From Phormidium ambiguum IAM M-71 (lineage in GTDB: Bacteria; Cyanobacteriota; Cyanobacteriia; Cyanobacteriales; Aerosakkonemataceae): a DNA stretch of 64,000 bases. The stretch lies in contig NZ_MRCE01000026.1 in the NCBI RefSeq assembly GCF_001904725.1, forward strand, positions 1 to 64,000, given 5' to 3'. The stretch's first letter is position 1. The number at the start of each line of letters is the position of its first letter. The position numbers were made by a program, and so were the translations under genes. The notes beneath the pieces are model-generated. The model ran no database searches and was not told the origin of the DNA. It saw only the letters and a program-made list of their open reading frames with translations. Shown here piece by piece: positions 18,818 to 27,276 of the stretch.

Positions 18818-18848
18818 CTCTCCGCTGTAAACTGTTTACACGGGAGAG
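18818..18848. promoter_or_regulatory. 31-bp imperfect palindrome centred on GTAAAC-T-GTTTAC
   Basis: The 15-base arms CTCTCCGCTGTAAAC and GTTTACACGGGAGAG match at 13 of 15 positions around a central T at 18833. The two mismatches are adjacent (GC against CG). Could be an operator, or in this setting a resolvase target; see findings. Confidence 0.6.
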
Positions 18849-19004
18849 GCGTTCTGATTACTGGGGGCAATCGGTTACGCCAGAGCGAAAGCGATCGCAT
18901 TAGTTGCCTTATTTCTTAAATGGATATCGGCAAGTGTACGTTCTTTGCTCCTCACTCAGTAAACTATTTACAGGGAGATGTACTCTAATTACTGAGGGTA
19001 ATCA
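18827..19004. repeat. two diverged 47-bp direct repeats in a 430-bp gene-free region
   Basis: 18827-18873 and 18959-19004 share the order GTAAACT(G/A)TTTACA, GGGAGA, TCT(G/A)ATTACTG(G/A)GGG and AATC, offset by 132 bp. The first copy includes half of the 31-bp palindrome. The rest of 18652-19083 carries HIP1 octamers and no gene. Confidence 0.6.
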
Positions 19005-19083
19005 CTCGATTGCCATTTAAGTTTAGCCCTTTAATGCTTTTTTATAAAAAAGCTTTGGATTTTGTTTAAGAGGATAATATAAG

Positions 19084-19824
19084 ATGAATAGTCAACAAAG
19101 TGAGTGGATAAAGACCATATTAGCGCTAGTAACTTTTAGCCTTCTGTGGCTATTATATTATGTTTTTCAAAATGTAAAAACCCCGTTTTCTTTTCTGGTT
19201 CAAATGCTTCCTGATTTAGGGGCCGGGCTAATTGTTATAATTGTAGTATACTTCATTTTTACGAGACCAGGAATAATTAATAACGAACAAAATAGTGTTT
19301 TGAATAAAAAAATTAATAATATAAGCAATAAGTTAGATAGCCTCTCAAAAGAAGTATCTTTTATAACTAAAAATATTGGCTGTATTGAAACTGTTCAAGA
19401 TGCGTATTATGAATTTGATTGGTCTAAATTAATAGAACCTGCCGAACAGCAAATAGATATTGTTGTCTATTATTATGATTCCTGGTTTAAAGAGAATCAA
19501 GTTTCATTAGCGAAATTCTTTAGTAAGCCAAATACTAAATTAAGAATAATCTTGAGTAATCCAGATAAGAACAACAATATAGATACTATTAAAAGGTTCT
19601 TTCCAGAGCATAGTGAAACAGCCTTAAAAGAAAAAATAAAAAATACACGAGATAGAGCAGTAGCAACCCTTAATAAAGCTGGTGTACCTCCATCATGCCT
19701 AGAAGTTTATTTATATCCCTATCCTATTAAGAACAATAGCAAAAACCTCAGCCATTTAGCTGAGGCTCTCCTATTTGCAGCAATTAGTTTGGTGTACCAA
19801 AGCGATCGCTCAAGGCTTGGATAA
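19084..19824 (+). pseudogene. membrane protein with phospholipase-D-like domain, C-terminally truncated
   Basis: 246 codons. Two membrane helices (about 10-28 and 40-60), a coiled linker (NNISNKLDSLSKEV) and the start of a PLD-like sensor domain follow (IDIVVYYYDSWFKENQVSLAKFFS, LRIILSNP). After LEVYLYPYPI the family would continue with the second half of the domain. Instead the frame runs on through the parA-operon terminator (19741-19765) and into the antisense of the next gene. The gene was therefore probably cut off near 19730 by a rearrangement. Such proteins often accompany membrane-linked defence, but this copy is unlikely to be intact. Confidence 0.55.
19741..19765 (-). terminator. 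terminator of the parA operon
   Basis: CCTCAGC (19746-19752) and GCTGAGG (19759-19765) form a 7-bp stem, followed on the minus strand by TTTTTGC (19741-19745). It lies 19 bases past the stop of the ribbon-helix-helix gene. Confidence 0.8.
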
Positions 19825-20059
19825 TCACTTCGGTCATTGTCACCCCCTGACGTTTGGACTCTGCTGCCCAGTGCCGCCGTAGGGACTGCGGCACCTTCAC
19901 ACAAAGGTTAACTTCTTTTTCCTTCACTATTTCGGTTTCTGGTGTTTCATCTATCTGGTTTTCTGGCTCTTTGGTTATCTGGTTTTCTGGTTCTCTGGCT
20001 TTCTGGATTAGTGCGCCATACTTTCCTTTAGTTTCAGGTTGCTTACCTTTTTCACTCAT
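19784..20059 (-). CDS. partition partner of ParA, ribbon-helix-helix protein
   Basis: 91 residues. A disordered N-terminus contains repeated EPENQI units (REPENQITKEPENQIDETPETE) and the C-terminal 40 residues are a ribbon-helix-helix: VNLCVKVPQSLRRHWAAESKRQGVTMTEVIIQAL. This is the design of small centromere-binding proteins (ParG/ParB-type of class Ib partition loci), in which the flexible N-terminus stimulates ParA ATPase. Its ATG overlaps the end of parA by 8 bases. The DNA for the EPENQI repeats reads CTGGTTxTCTGG, matching the repeats upstream of parA. Confidence 0.75.
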   Translation of the reverse strand: MSEKGKQPETKGKYGALIQKAREPENQITKEPENQIDETPETEIVKEKEVNLCVKVPQSLRRHWAAESKRQGVTMTEVIIQALSDRFGTPN

Positions 20060-20654
20060 CAGCTAAAACCTCCATAATTTCCTTACCTAAAGCCTGATAA
20101 TCTAGCCAAGCCACACGCGAGCGAGAATCAGAAACATCCCGAATCGGCACACCTTCAAACGCTGCTTTTTGGAACCCAACCGACCTGCGAATCATGGTCT
20201 GAAAAACCGGGATGCCATTGTCCATCAGTTCTTGTCTAATCGCCGCACCTTCCTTGCTGGGTGCAGGCGGGACAATTGCCACTAAAGCCTTATAGTTTGC
20301 CTCCCCTAAATCATTCGCTGTTTTGAGCATCGGTTCTAAGCTAATCACGTCTGGGGTTGTGGGCAGAATCAGTAAATCACAACCCTTTGCCAACTCCTTC
20401 ATGTCGTCGGAATCAGGACGGGCTGGAGTGTCAATCACCACAAAATCCTGTCCCGATATCATCTTCATGGCTTGCCGTTCATCAGCTACCTGGAAAGGGA
20501 ACCGACCTCGTTGTGACCAAGATAGAGCAGTACGATTCGGGTCGCTGTCTACCAAAATTGTTTTGCCTTTGTCACTGAAGTAGGTGGAAATGTGAATCGC
20601 TGTGGTAGATTTCCCCACCCCTCCCTTATAGCCAGTCACAGTTACAATTTTCAT
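20052..20654 (-). CDS. parA: ParA-family partition ATPase
   Basis: 200 residues, the short class Ib form without an N-terminal HTH. Deviant Walker A GYKGGVGKSTTA (residues 8-19), Walker A' ILVDSDPNRTAL (33-44) and Walker B FVVIDTPARP (about 71-80) are intact. It drives plasmid segregation by forming dynamic gradients on the nucleoid together with its centromere-binding partner. It overlaps that partner gene at its 3' end, and repeats that could be the centromere lie just upstream of its start. Confidence 0.92.
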   Translation of the reverse strand: MKIVTVTGYKGGVGKSTTAIHISTYFSDKGKTILVDSDPNRTALSWSQRGRFPFQVADERQAMKMISGQDFVVIDTPARPDSDDMKELAKGCDLLILPTTPDVISLEPMLKTANDLGEANYKALVAIVPPAPSKEGAAIRQELMDNGIPVFQTMIRRSVGFQKAAFEGVPIRDVSDSRSRVAWLDYQALGKEIMEVLADE

Positions 20655-20725
20655 CTGGTTATCTGGTTTTCTTTATTTCTGGTTAACAAGCTTTCTGGCT
20701 ATCTGTAAAACCAGATAGTTGATAT
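20655..20725. promoter_or_regulatory. centromere/operator-like repeats upstream of parA
   Basis: Five copies of the motif (T/A)TCTGG(T/C)T in about 70 bp (TCTGGTTATCTGGTTTTC, TTTCTGGTTAAC, TTTCTGGCTATCTG, then ACCAGATAG inverted). Class Ib loci carry such short repeats at this site for the ribbon-helix-helix partner. The same motif recurs inside the partner gene (about 19945-20010). Confidence 0.55.
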
Positions 20726-20831
20726 TTACCCTGAATTCGTTCTCAAAGCAAGCTTATTCATCTGTATCAATGTTGAGTAATCCCTCTTTTGTTACTCTCG
20801 GTAGAGAGTTTTCTGGCACTCTTGATTTGTC

Positions 20832-20901
20832 AGGCTTTCGCCTTGCGACACCAGCAATTATTGAGAATGCCTAAAATCTAGACGGCGCAGGGCGAAAGCC
20901 T
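20832..20901. repeat. 16-bp inverted repeat with long loop
   Basis: AGGCTTTCGCCTTGCG (20832-20847) and CGCAGGGCGAAAGCCT (20886-20901) match at 15 of 16 positions across a 38-base gap, followed by TTTTCTC. It may act as a rightward terminator between parA and the CHAT gene. Otherwise 20726-21023 shows no gene. Confidence 0.6.
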
Positions 20902-21023
20902 TTTTCTCTACCTAAAGCAACAGAAAAGGGGTAATATCAATTCCTTAAATACATAGATCACCGTGTCACCGCGATCGATCGCATCTGCATAGAGCTAAAT
21001 TGTTTAGTTATTCTATAGGTAAT

Positions 21024-23273
21024 ATGACAGCGCAGAAAACAATTTTACTTTTAACTGCAAATCCAAAGAGTACAACAATCTTACGGTTGCAAGAAGAAGA
21101 ACGGGAAATCAAAGAGCGTTTAAGACAAGCAGGATATGGCAAAGTACCTATCAACTCGATGGGTGCAACTCGTGCTAGGGATATTCAACAAGCAATGTTA
21201 GACTTTAATCCTCAAATTGTGCATTTCAGTGGGCATGGAGCAGGTCAAGAAGGATTAGTTTTTGAAGACATAACTGGACAACCAAAGTTAGTTAGTTCAG
21301 AAGCATTAGCAGACTTATTTAAGCTTTTCTCTAATCTTGTAGAGTGCGTTCTTTTGAACGCTTGCTATTCTAAAGAGCAGGCTGAGGCAATTCGACAACA
21401 TATAAATTATGTTATCGGAATGAATGAAAAAATTGGAGATCAGGCAGCAATTGAATTTGCAATTGGCTTTTACACTGCGCTCGGTGCTGGTAAAGATTTT
21501 GAATTTGCTTATGAATTAGGGCGTAATGCTATTCGTATGACAGGACTTTCAGAACATTTAATTCCACAATTATTCAAAAAGAAAGGTAGAAAAAACAAAA
21601 AAACAACTTGCACTGCATCTGTTGAAGGTGTAGAAATGGCAGAAAATGCCTTGATAAGGCTAGGATATAAGTCAAAAACTAAATTCGCTGAATCACAACG
21701 TTTATCTCCTCGTACAGTCACAATGTTTTTTAATAGACAACCACTTCAGATTAATTCATTTAGAAGAGTATGTGAATCACTACAATTAAATTGGGAAGTT
21801 ATTCAATATACAGAGAGAACCTCGGAAGCAACTAGCCCCGCTCTAGAAATTATGAGCCGTCAAGTTGTTGTAGTTGACAAACATAATGAAGAAATAAAAG
21901 CTGAGATTATTTTAGAAGGTGATATTGATTCAGTTCACAATGATTTGTTATTTTGGCAAGATTATTTTTCTCGTAAATATCATAACAGTATTATAAAAAT
22001 AATAGCTGTAAAACCTAAACCTAGAGATCCAAACAGACAGGTGATGGCGATCGGACTTCCTGAATTACAGCAATGGGTATTAGAAATAGAAGCATCCCAG
22101 AAAGATATCAATATGCTTTCATCTAATTTTGAGACAAGAGAATTAGTCAACATAAATGGTTTTCCTGTTCAGGATATTCTAATATTTAGCGAAAGCGACG
22201 AAAAGTGGTGTTTAGTAGAAAAAATTCGTAGTTTTCAAGTAAATAGGGGTAACTACATTGACTTGAGCGGCGTTGACTTGAGCGATGCTTATTTGAGTAA
22301 AGTGTATATCTCACACGCAAAGTTAAGGAATGCAGATTTAAGTAATTGCGATCTCAGCAGTGCCAACCTGAGTTATGCCAACCTGAGCGGTGCTAACTTG
22401 AGCGGTGCTGACTTGAGCGGTGCTAACTTGAGCGGTGCTGACTTGAGCGGTGCTGACTTGAGTGATGCCAACCTGATTGATGCCAACCTGATTAGTGCCA
22501 ACCTCCGTGCTGTAGTTATTGACGAGCGGACAAAATTCAATGATAAATGGCGTTTAGTTTGGGAAATTATTAATCAGGGAACAGAAAATCGAAACCTGCG
22601 CGGTGCTGACTTGAGTAGTGCTGACTTGAGTAGTGCTGACTTGAGCAGTGCTGACCTGAGCAATACCAACTTAAGCTTTGCCAACCTAAGAAATGCCAAC
22701 CTGAGAAATGCCAACCTGAGCGGTGCTGACTTGAGCGGTGCTAACTTGAGCGGTGCTGACTTGAGCGGTGCTGACTTGAGTGATGCCAACCTGATTGGTG
22801 CCAACCTGATTGGTGCCAACCTCCGTGCTGTAGTTATTGACGAGCGGACAAAATTCAATGATAAATGGCGTTTAGTTTGGGAAATTATTAATCAGGGAAC
22901 AGAAAATCGAAACCTGCGCGGTGCTGACTTGAGTAGTGCTGACTTGAGCAGTGCTGACCTGAGCAATACCAACTTAAGCTTTGCCAACCTAAGAAATGCC
23001 AACCTGAGAAATGCCAACCTGAGCAGTGCTGACTTGAGCTTTGCTGACTTGAGCAGTGCTGACCTAAGTAATGCCAACCTAAGCAGTGCTGACTTGAGCA
23101 GTGCCAACCTGAGAAATGCCAACCTAAGCAGTGCTGACTTGAGCTTTGCTGACTTGAGCTTTGCCGACCTAATTGCCGCAAAAGTTGAAAAAGCTCAATT
23201 CGGCAATAACGAAGGAATTTACGAAGAAATGAAGCAAGATCTTAAAAAAAGAGGCGCAAAGTTTGAGGATTAA
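21024..23273 (+). CDS. CHAT-protease / HTH-like / pentapeptide-repeat protein
   Basis: About 749 residues from ATG 21024 (AGG upstream; a TTG at 21000 is also open). A CHAT caspase-like protease comes first, with catalytic His 71 (HFSGHG) and Cys 114 (LLNACYS). About residues 195-265 form an HTH-like domain ([35 protein letters not shown]) like those in NACHT/vWA conflict proteins. Then comes a linker domain of unknown type ([14 protein letters not shown]..., about 280-380). From about 405 there are pentapeptide repeats (A(D/N)LSx) that fold as a right-handed beta helix and are interrupted by a VIDERTKF...GTENRNLRG insert. A 318-bp block is duplicated in tandem. CHAT proteases are often defence or cell-suicide effectors; the substrate is unknown. 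Confidence 0.8.
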   Translation: MTAQKTILLLTANPKSTTILRLQEEEREIKERLRQAGYGKVPINSMGATRARDIQQAMLDFNPQIVHFSGHGAGQEGLVFEDITGQPKLVSSEALADLFKLFSNLVECVLLNACYSKEQAEAIRQHINYVIGMNEKIGDQAAIEFAIGFYTALGAGKDFEFAYELGRNAIRMTGLSEHLIPQLFKKKGRKNKKTTCTASVEGVEMAENALIRLGYKSKTKFAESQRLSPRTVTMFFNRQPLQINSFRRVCESLQLNWEVIQYTERTSEATSPALEIMSRQVVVVDKHNEEIKAEIILEGDIDSVHNDLLFWQDYFSRKYHNSIIKIIAVKPKPRDPNRQVMAIGLPELQQWVLEIEASQKDINMLSSNFETRELVNINGFPVQDILIFSESDEKWCLVEKIRSFQVNRGNYIDLSGVDLSDAYLSKVYISHAKLRNADLSNCDLSSANLSYANLSGANLSGADLSGANLSGADLSGADLSDANLIDANLISANLRAVVIDERTKFNDKWRLVWEIINQGTENRNLRGADLSSADLSSADLSSADLSNTNLSFANLRNANLRNANLSGADLSGANLSGADLSGADLSDANLIGANLIGANLRAVVIDERTKFNDKWRLVWEIINQGTENRNLRGADLSSADLSSADLSNTNLSFANLRNANLRNANLSSADLSFADLSSADLSNANLSSADLSSANLRNANLSSADLSFADLSFADLIAAKVEKAQFGNNEGIYEEMKQDLKKRGAKFED
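22503..23138. repeat. 318-bp in-frame tandem duplication in the pentapeptide region
   Basis: The block starting CTCCGTGCTGTAGTTATTG at 22503 begins again at 22821. Identity is near complete through the VIDERTKF...ENRNLRG insert and then fades into the generic pentapeptide code. It adds 106 residues, about one insert plus several beta-helix coils. Confidence 0.85.
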
Positions 23274-23524
23274 ACGTAATGATTTAGATGACTATGTTAG
23301 TAATTTATTTTGACGATATCGAAAATTTAGAACAGTTAAATTATTCCCGATGAATATACCATCATCCTTAGCAGCAACTATATCTAATAATTTATTCAAT
23401 AAATCATTGTACTTTTCTATTAATTCTGAGAGCGTCTATATTTTTAAGCTGGTTTACCCAGTGCCACTACTCGAATAACATTAGATTACTTTCCAATATC
23501 TCTTTCGACAATGCCCCATTAAAA

Positions 23525-24139
23525 ATGAAGATTGACAGGCACGGCAAAGCTAAAATCCTCACCCAGTCTGAAATCCAGCTATTGTTTACCCAAGGGTTAC
23601 AGTCAGACCATGACCGTGCTTTATTTGGCATTTGTTTATTTTCAGCCTGTCGAATCATGGAAGCTTGCACCCTGCTGACTCTCGATGTTTATGACCATAG
23701 TGGCAGAGTCAGACCCACCATGATTATTCGGAAAGCCAATACAAAAGGTAAGCTGGCAACTCGCACCATTCATATAATTGATGACCTGCGACGGTTATTA
23801 GTTAATTACAAACCGAGTCCCGGTCAGCATTACTTATTTCCAGGTCGGTTCAAGGGACACATTGACTCTGACTCAGCCAGTCGCATACTGCGGAAAGCTT
23901 GCTTTAGAGTAGGAATAGAGGGAAGTAGTACCCATAGTTTCAGACGAACTGCTCTAACTATGATGAGTGATTCTGGGATACCGCTAAGAGTAATTCAGGA
24001 GATATCAGGACATAGAAATTTAGAGCAATTGCAGGAATATTTAGAAGTAAGAGACGAACAAGTAAGGGGAGCATTATCAACATTATCGATGCTTTCACCT
24101 GTGCCAGAAGCCGGGAAATATGAGATAAACCTCCTGTAG
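23525..24139 (+). CDS. short tyrosine recombinase (catalytic domain only)
   Basis: 204 residues against about 300 for XerC/D: the N-terminal SAM-like core-binding domain is absent. The catalytic set is present: Arg 43 (SACRIMEA), Lys near 75, HSFR (His 137, Arg 140), His 163 (SGHRNLEQ) and Tyr 172 (EYLEV). It may act in dimer resolution or element integration, with DNA binding supplied otherwise, or be a decayed remnant. Its stop codon lies exactly where a headless gene begins, so the region has been rearranged. The 250 bases upstream contain no clear gene. Confidence 0.75.
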   Translation: MKIDRHGKAKILTQSEIQLLFTQGLQSDHDRALFGICLFSACRIMEACTLLTLDVYDHSGRVRPTMIIRKANTKGKLATRTIHIIDDLRRLLVNYKPSPGQHYLFPGRFKGHIDSDSASRILRKACFRVGIEGSSTHSFRRTALTMMSDSGIPLRVIQEISGHRNLEQLQEYLEVRDEQVRGALSTLSMLSPVPEAGKYEINLL

Positions 24140-25692
24140 ATTTTTCGACTGACCGTTCTAATGTAATAGGATCGATTAATCAGGGATCTAACGATATCGG
24201 TAGCGGCAAGAATGGTATTAATTTTGATTGGGGTAATGGTCTTCCTAAAAATAAAGACAATAATATTGACGACCGCTTACCCGGTGACTATTTTGCCATC
24301 AGTAGCCATACCAAAGCCCATTTTGATGCAGGTAAGAAGTACCGCTTTACAGTGAGAGGAGACGACGGATTCAAACTGCTTGCTAAAAACTGGGATTTAC
24401 CAGACAGCGATCCTAATAAGTGGGTTTATATTACGCCCAAGGATCAATGGCAGCAATCTTACGGAGAAACAGTTTATGAGTTTACATTGCCTCAGAATGC
24501 CCCGACTGGCTGGTACGACTTCCACTTCCATTTCTATGAACAAGGTGGAGATGCGAACTTCAACCTTTCTTGGGAAGCGGTTCCTTCAAATGGCGGTGGA
24601 ATTCCTCCTGGAGGCAGTTACTATCCAGAACTATCAACACTAACTGACGCTCAATGGGATGAATATAGTGGTGACAATACTCGCTTTGACGGTATTGTAT
24701 GGCCTGGATATGAATTCGAGGATGAGAGATACAAAACACCAGTCTCCATTGCACAGATATACACCAATCTTACAGAAGCAGTTTTTGGCAGTCGTTATCC
24801 AATGAGCGCTGGGTACTTGCACGATCCTAGTTACTACAACGGAAGATTCGGTCCGAACGGTATAAAAGTTTGGCATCCTGCCATCGATATTATGGGTACA
24901 GGTGGCAAGGAAGTCAAAGCTTTAATTGGAGGGACTGTGACCTATGTAAGTGTTACTGGTAAGCCAAATGGCTATATCACAGGCATTAAGGCTGATGATG
25001 GCAATCTCTGGCTTTATACTCACATAAACACTGCTGTTACACCTGGGCAAAGGATAGAACCGGGAAATACAGTTGGTTATGTAACTCAAGCAGATGGTCA
25101 CTTACACCTTGAAGTACAGAAGGGACATACTTATCAACAGACTTGGAATAGAGGTAATGATTTTGATTTTGTAAAAGAAGCAACAATCAGTCCACTTCAA
25201 GCATTTTGGGACTGGAAGAATAGCAATTCGCAAGGAGAAACCACGAATCCTGGTTCGTCAGATGGCAGTGGTGGTGTTGCCGTACCCTTTGCTGAAGATG
25301 ATGTAGACATCCTCGCCAGAACTATTTATGGAGAAGCAAGGAGTGAAAGTCTTGAAGGCAAGATTGCAGTGGCATGGGTTGTCAAAAACCGCGCCCTAAA
25401 ATCCCCGAATTATGGATGGCCAAACGATATCGGCGATGTTGCTCAACAACCTTGGCAGTTTTCTGCATGGAACTATAACGATCCCAATAAAGCAATTATG
25501 CAAGCTCTTAATGGACAAGTGCTGGAAGACTACAAAAAAATTGCCAGAGATGTTCTTGAAGGTGGTATCCCTGACCCAACATTGGGAGCAGATCACTATT
25601 ACAACCCTAGTGCTGCAAGTCCAGACTGGCAGTATGCTGGTGTGCAAACAACAGTTATTGGTAATCACGTATTCCGTAAGTTGGTGAGTTAG
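24124..25692 (+). pseudogene. 5'-truncated secreted PA14 - M23 peptidase - SleB hydrolase
   Basis: The frame is open from 24124, in the integrase tail, but has no start codon until an internal GTG at 24352. The residues before that (INFDWGNG..., DYFAISSHTKAHFDAGKKYRFTVRGDDG) are clearly PA14 domain, so the gene has lost its 5' end and signal peptide. Next comes an M23 metallopeptidase with HPAID and HLHLE zinc ligands and WLYTHI. A cell-wall hydrolase of the SleB/Hydrolase_2 type ends it (ILARTIYGEARSESLEGKIAVAWVVKNR). An intact relative would bind carbohydrate and cut peptidoglycan outside the cell. Expression here is doubtful. Confidence 0.65.
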
Positions 25693-25822
25693 CTACTAGA
25701 GTATGAGTGCGATCGCCCTTTTTGTGATGTAAGTGATGGTTTGTATGAAAGTGCGATCGCTACTCGTTCTTATATTTTCTAATCTGGCAATTTCGGTGAT
25801 TTAAGGACAATCAGATAAAACA

Positions 25823-26998
25823 TTAACAGTACCGCTGCATTAAAGCTTGGACACTTTGACGGTGAAATTCCACTAACTCAGGTGGTGAAATAACTTGTGC
25901 ATTATTTAAATGTCGAAAAACCCAAAGGTTAAATTCTGACAAAGAACGTGGGGGTAGTTGAATTTTATAGGTAACATAAGCTAATTGTCCAGTTTTACTA
26001 TCTTTTGGCCCCGGTATTATTTTTTGGTTAACATGACGACGTTCGCCTTCTAAAATAAAGGTGATAACTGGGGGAAAAAAACGTACTTCTATTGGTATTA
26101 AAGTTAATTTTCCTGCTAATTCTGCCTGTTGTTCTTCAAATTCGCCTAAGTTAAGTCCCCAACCATTTTCTAATAATTTATGAGCTTTGGCTAAACTTTT
26201 TTGTTGCAATTCTATGCCTCTACCAGTGGGATTAATAATTACACAGTAGTTTTTAAAACGGTTGATTCGTCCGATCGCTAAATGTCCATTACTACAATAC
26301 TCAAATATTAAATACCAAGCAATGTCTACATAAATTAATTGTAAAGGAAATACTTGTATAATGCCAGTATTTCGTTTTTGATAGGGGTCGGTAGCACGAT
26401 AAATTTTGATCGCTTGTCCAGAATTAATCGCTTCTTCGACTAAATCAAGTTGGTGAAATAAGTTATGGCGATTTTTCCCTTTTCTAATCATTTCTTCTGG
26501 ATCGGTATAATCAACAGCGCGGTTTAAGTGCTGTCTCACTGGATAAAAAAATTGTCCTTTCAGTTCTAAATTTAAGCCGCGTAATCGTTTCTCTAATGTA
26601 TGATAAATGCGTCTAGCTTGGGGATTTCCTTGGTATTTAGCGGAGGATACTAAGGCATGAAAGGCAACTTGCAGTTCTTCTCGACTCATGGCTCCAGTTC
26701 CTAAATAATAACCGGAACAGTATTTGCGTCGATCGAGAATTTGGTAATTTCTTAAGGTTTCTAAGTCTTTGCGAAGGGTGGGAAGAGAAACGTTAGTCAG
26801 TTCAATGTGCAACTCTTGAGCGAGTTTTTTTAAGTAAGTTTGCACTTGTTCTAAACTATTATGTCCTCGTTCTGTTAGTGAGTCTTCTGTTTCTAAACAG
26901 CCAACTCCGGGATACTTGACTAAGGTTGCAATCAGCAACATTAATCGGGCAAATGCTTGTTGGTCGGCGTGGGGGTGTAAGGTTGGTTTTTTAGCCAT
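25823..26998 (-). CDS. WYL-domain transcriptional regulator of the CRISPR island
   Basis: 391 residues. The N-terminal HTH region (LPTLRKDLETLRNYQILDRR) precedes a helical segment shared with the kinase-WYL protein at 42693 (GYYLGTGAMSREELQVAF against GYFAGTGIFSRYELQKVF). The central WYL domain is IQVFPLQLIYVDIAWYLIFEY, followed by a C-terminal WCX-like extension. WYL proteins sense ligands, probably nucleotides or nucleic acid, and often repress CRISPR operons in cyanobacteria. It is divergent from the CARF-HEPN gene at 27277 across 278 bases, where its operator should be. Regulation of locus A is inferred from position. Confidence 0.85.
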   Translation of the reverse strand: MAKKPTLHPHADQQAFARLMLLIATLVKYPGVGCLETEDSLTERGHNSLEQVQTYLKKLAQELHIELTNVSLPTLRKDLETLRNYQILDRRKYCSGYYLGTGAMSREELQVAFHALVSSAKYQGNPQARRIYHTLEKRLRGLNLELKGQFFYPVRQHLNRAVDYTDPEEMIRKGKNRHNLFHQLDLVEEAINSGQAIKIYRATDPYQKRNTGIIQVFPLQLIYVDIAWYLIFEYCSNGHLAIGRINRFKNYCVIINPTGRGIELQQKSLAKAHKLLENGWGLNLGEFEEQQAELAGKLTLIPIEVRFFPPVITFILEGERRHVNQKIIPGPKDSKTGQLAYVTYKIQLPPRSLSEFNLWVFRHLNNAQVISPPELVEFHRQSVQALMQRYC

Positions 26999-27276
26999 GA
27001 TTTGCGATTTTTTAGCATAGTCAAGTGGGTCAGAAACTTAAATCTTGATGCTGTCTATCGCATTTCCGATCTGACACACCCTACTACTTAGTATTCCCAG
27101 CAATGTCAAGAAAAAAACAATATTCGGAAAAATTATCAAGTTAGTTTTCTTTCCCTTGTTTCTAGGATTTCTCAGCTTGGGAAAGTAATTTGATAAATAT
27201 TTTTAAATTCGAGCGGGTTCAGCAAAGCTTTTGTTAAGTTGAATACAGCTAAGTAAGGTGCAGTGAGATTGATTGC

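Noticed and set aside
22574-23181. Long antisense frames opposite the pentapeptide region
   Set aside because: Regular pentapeptide codons leave all frames open; the Leu/Ala or Gln/Ser/Trp repeats are artefacts.
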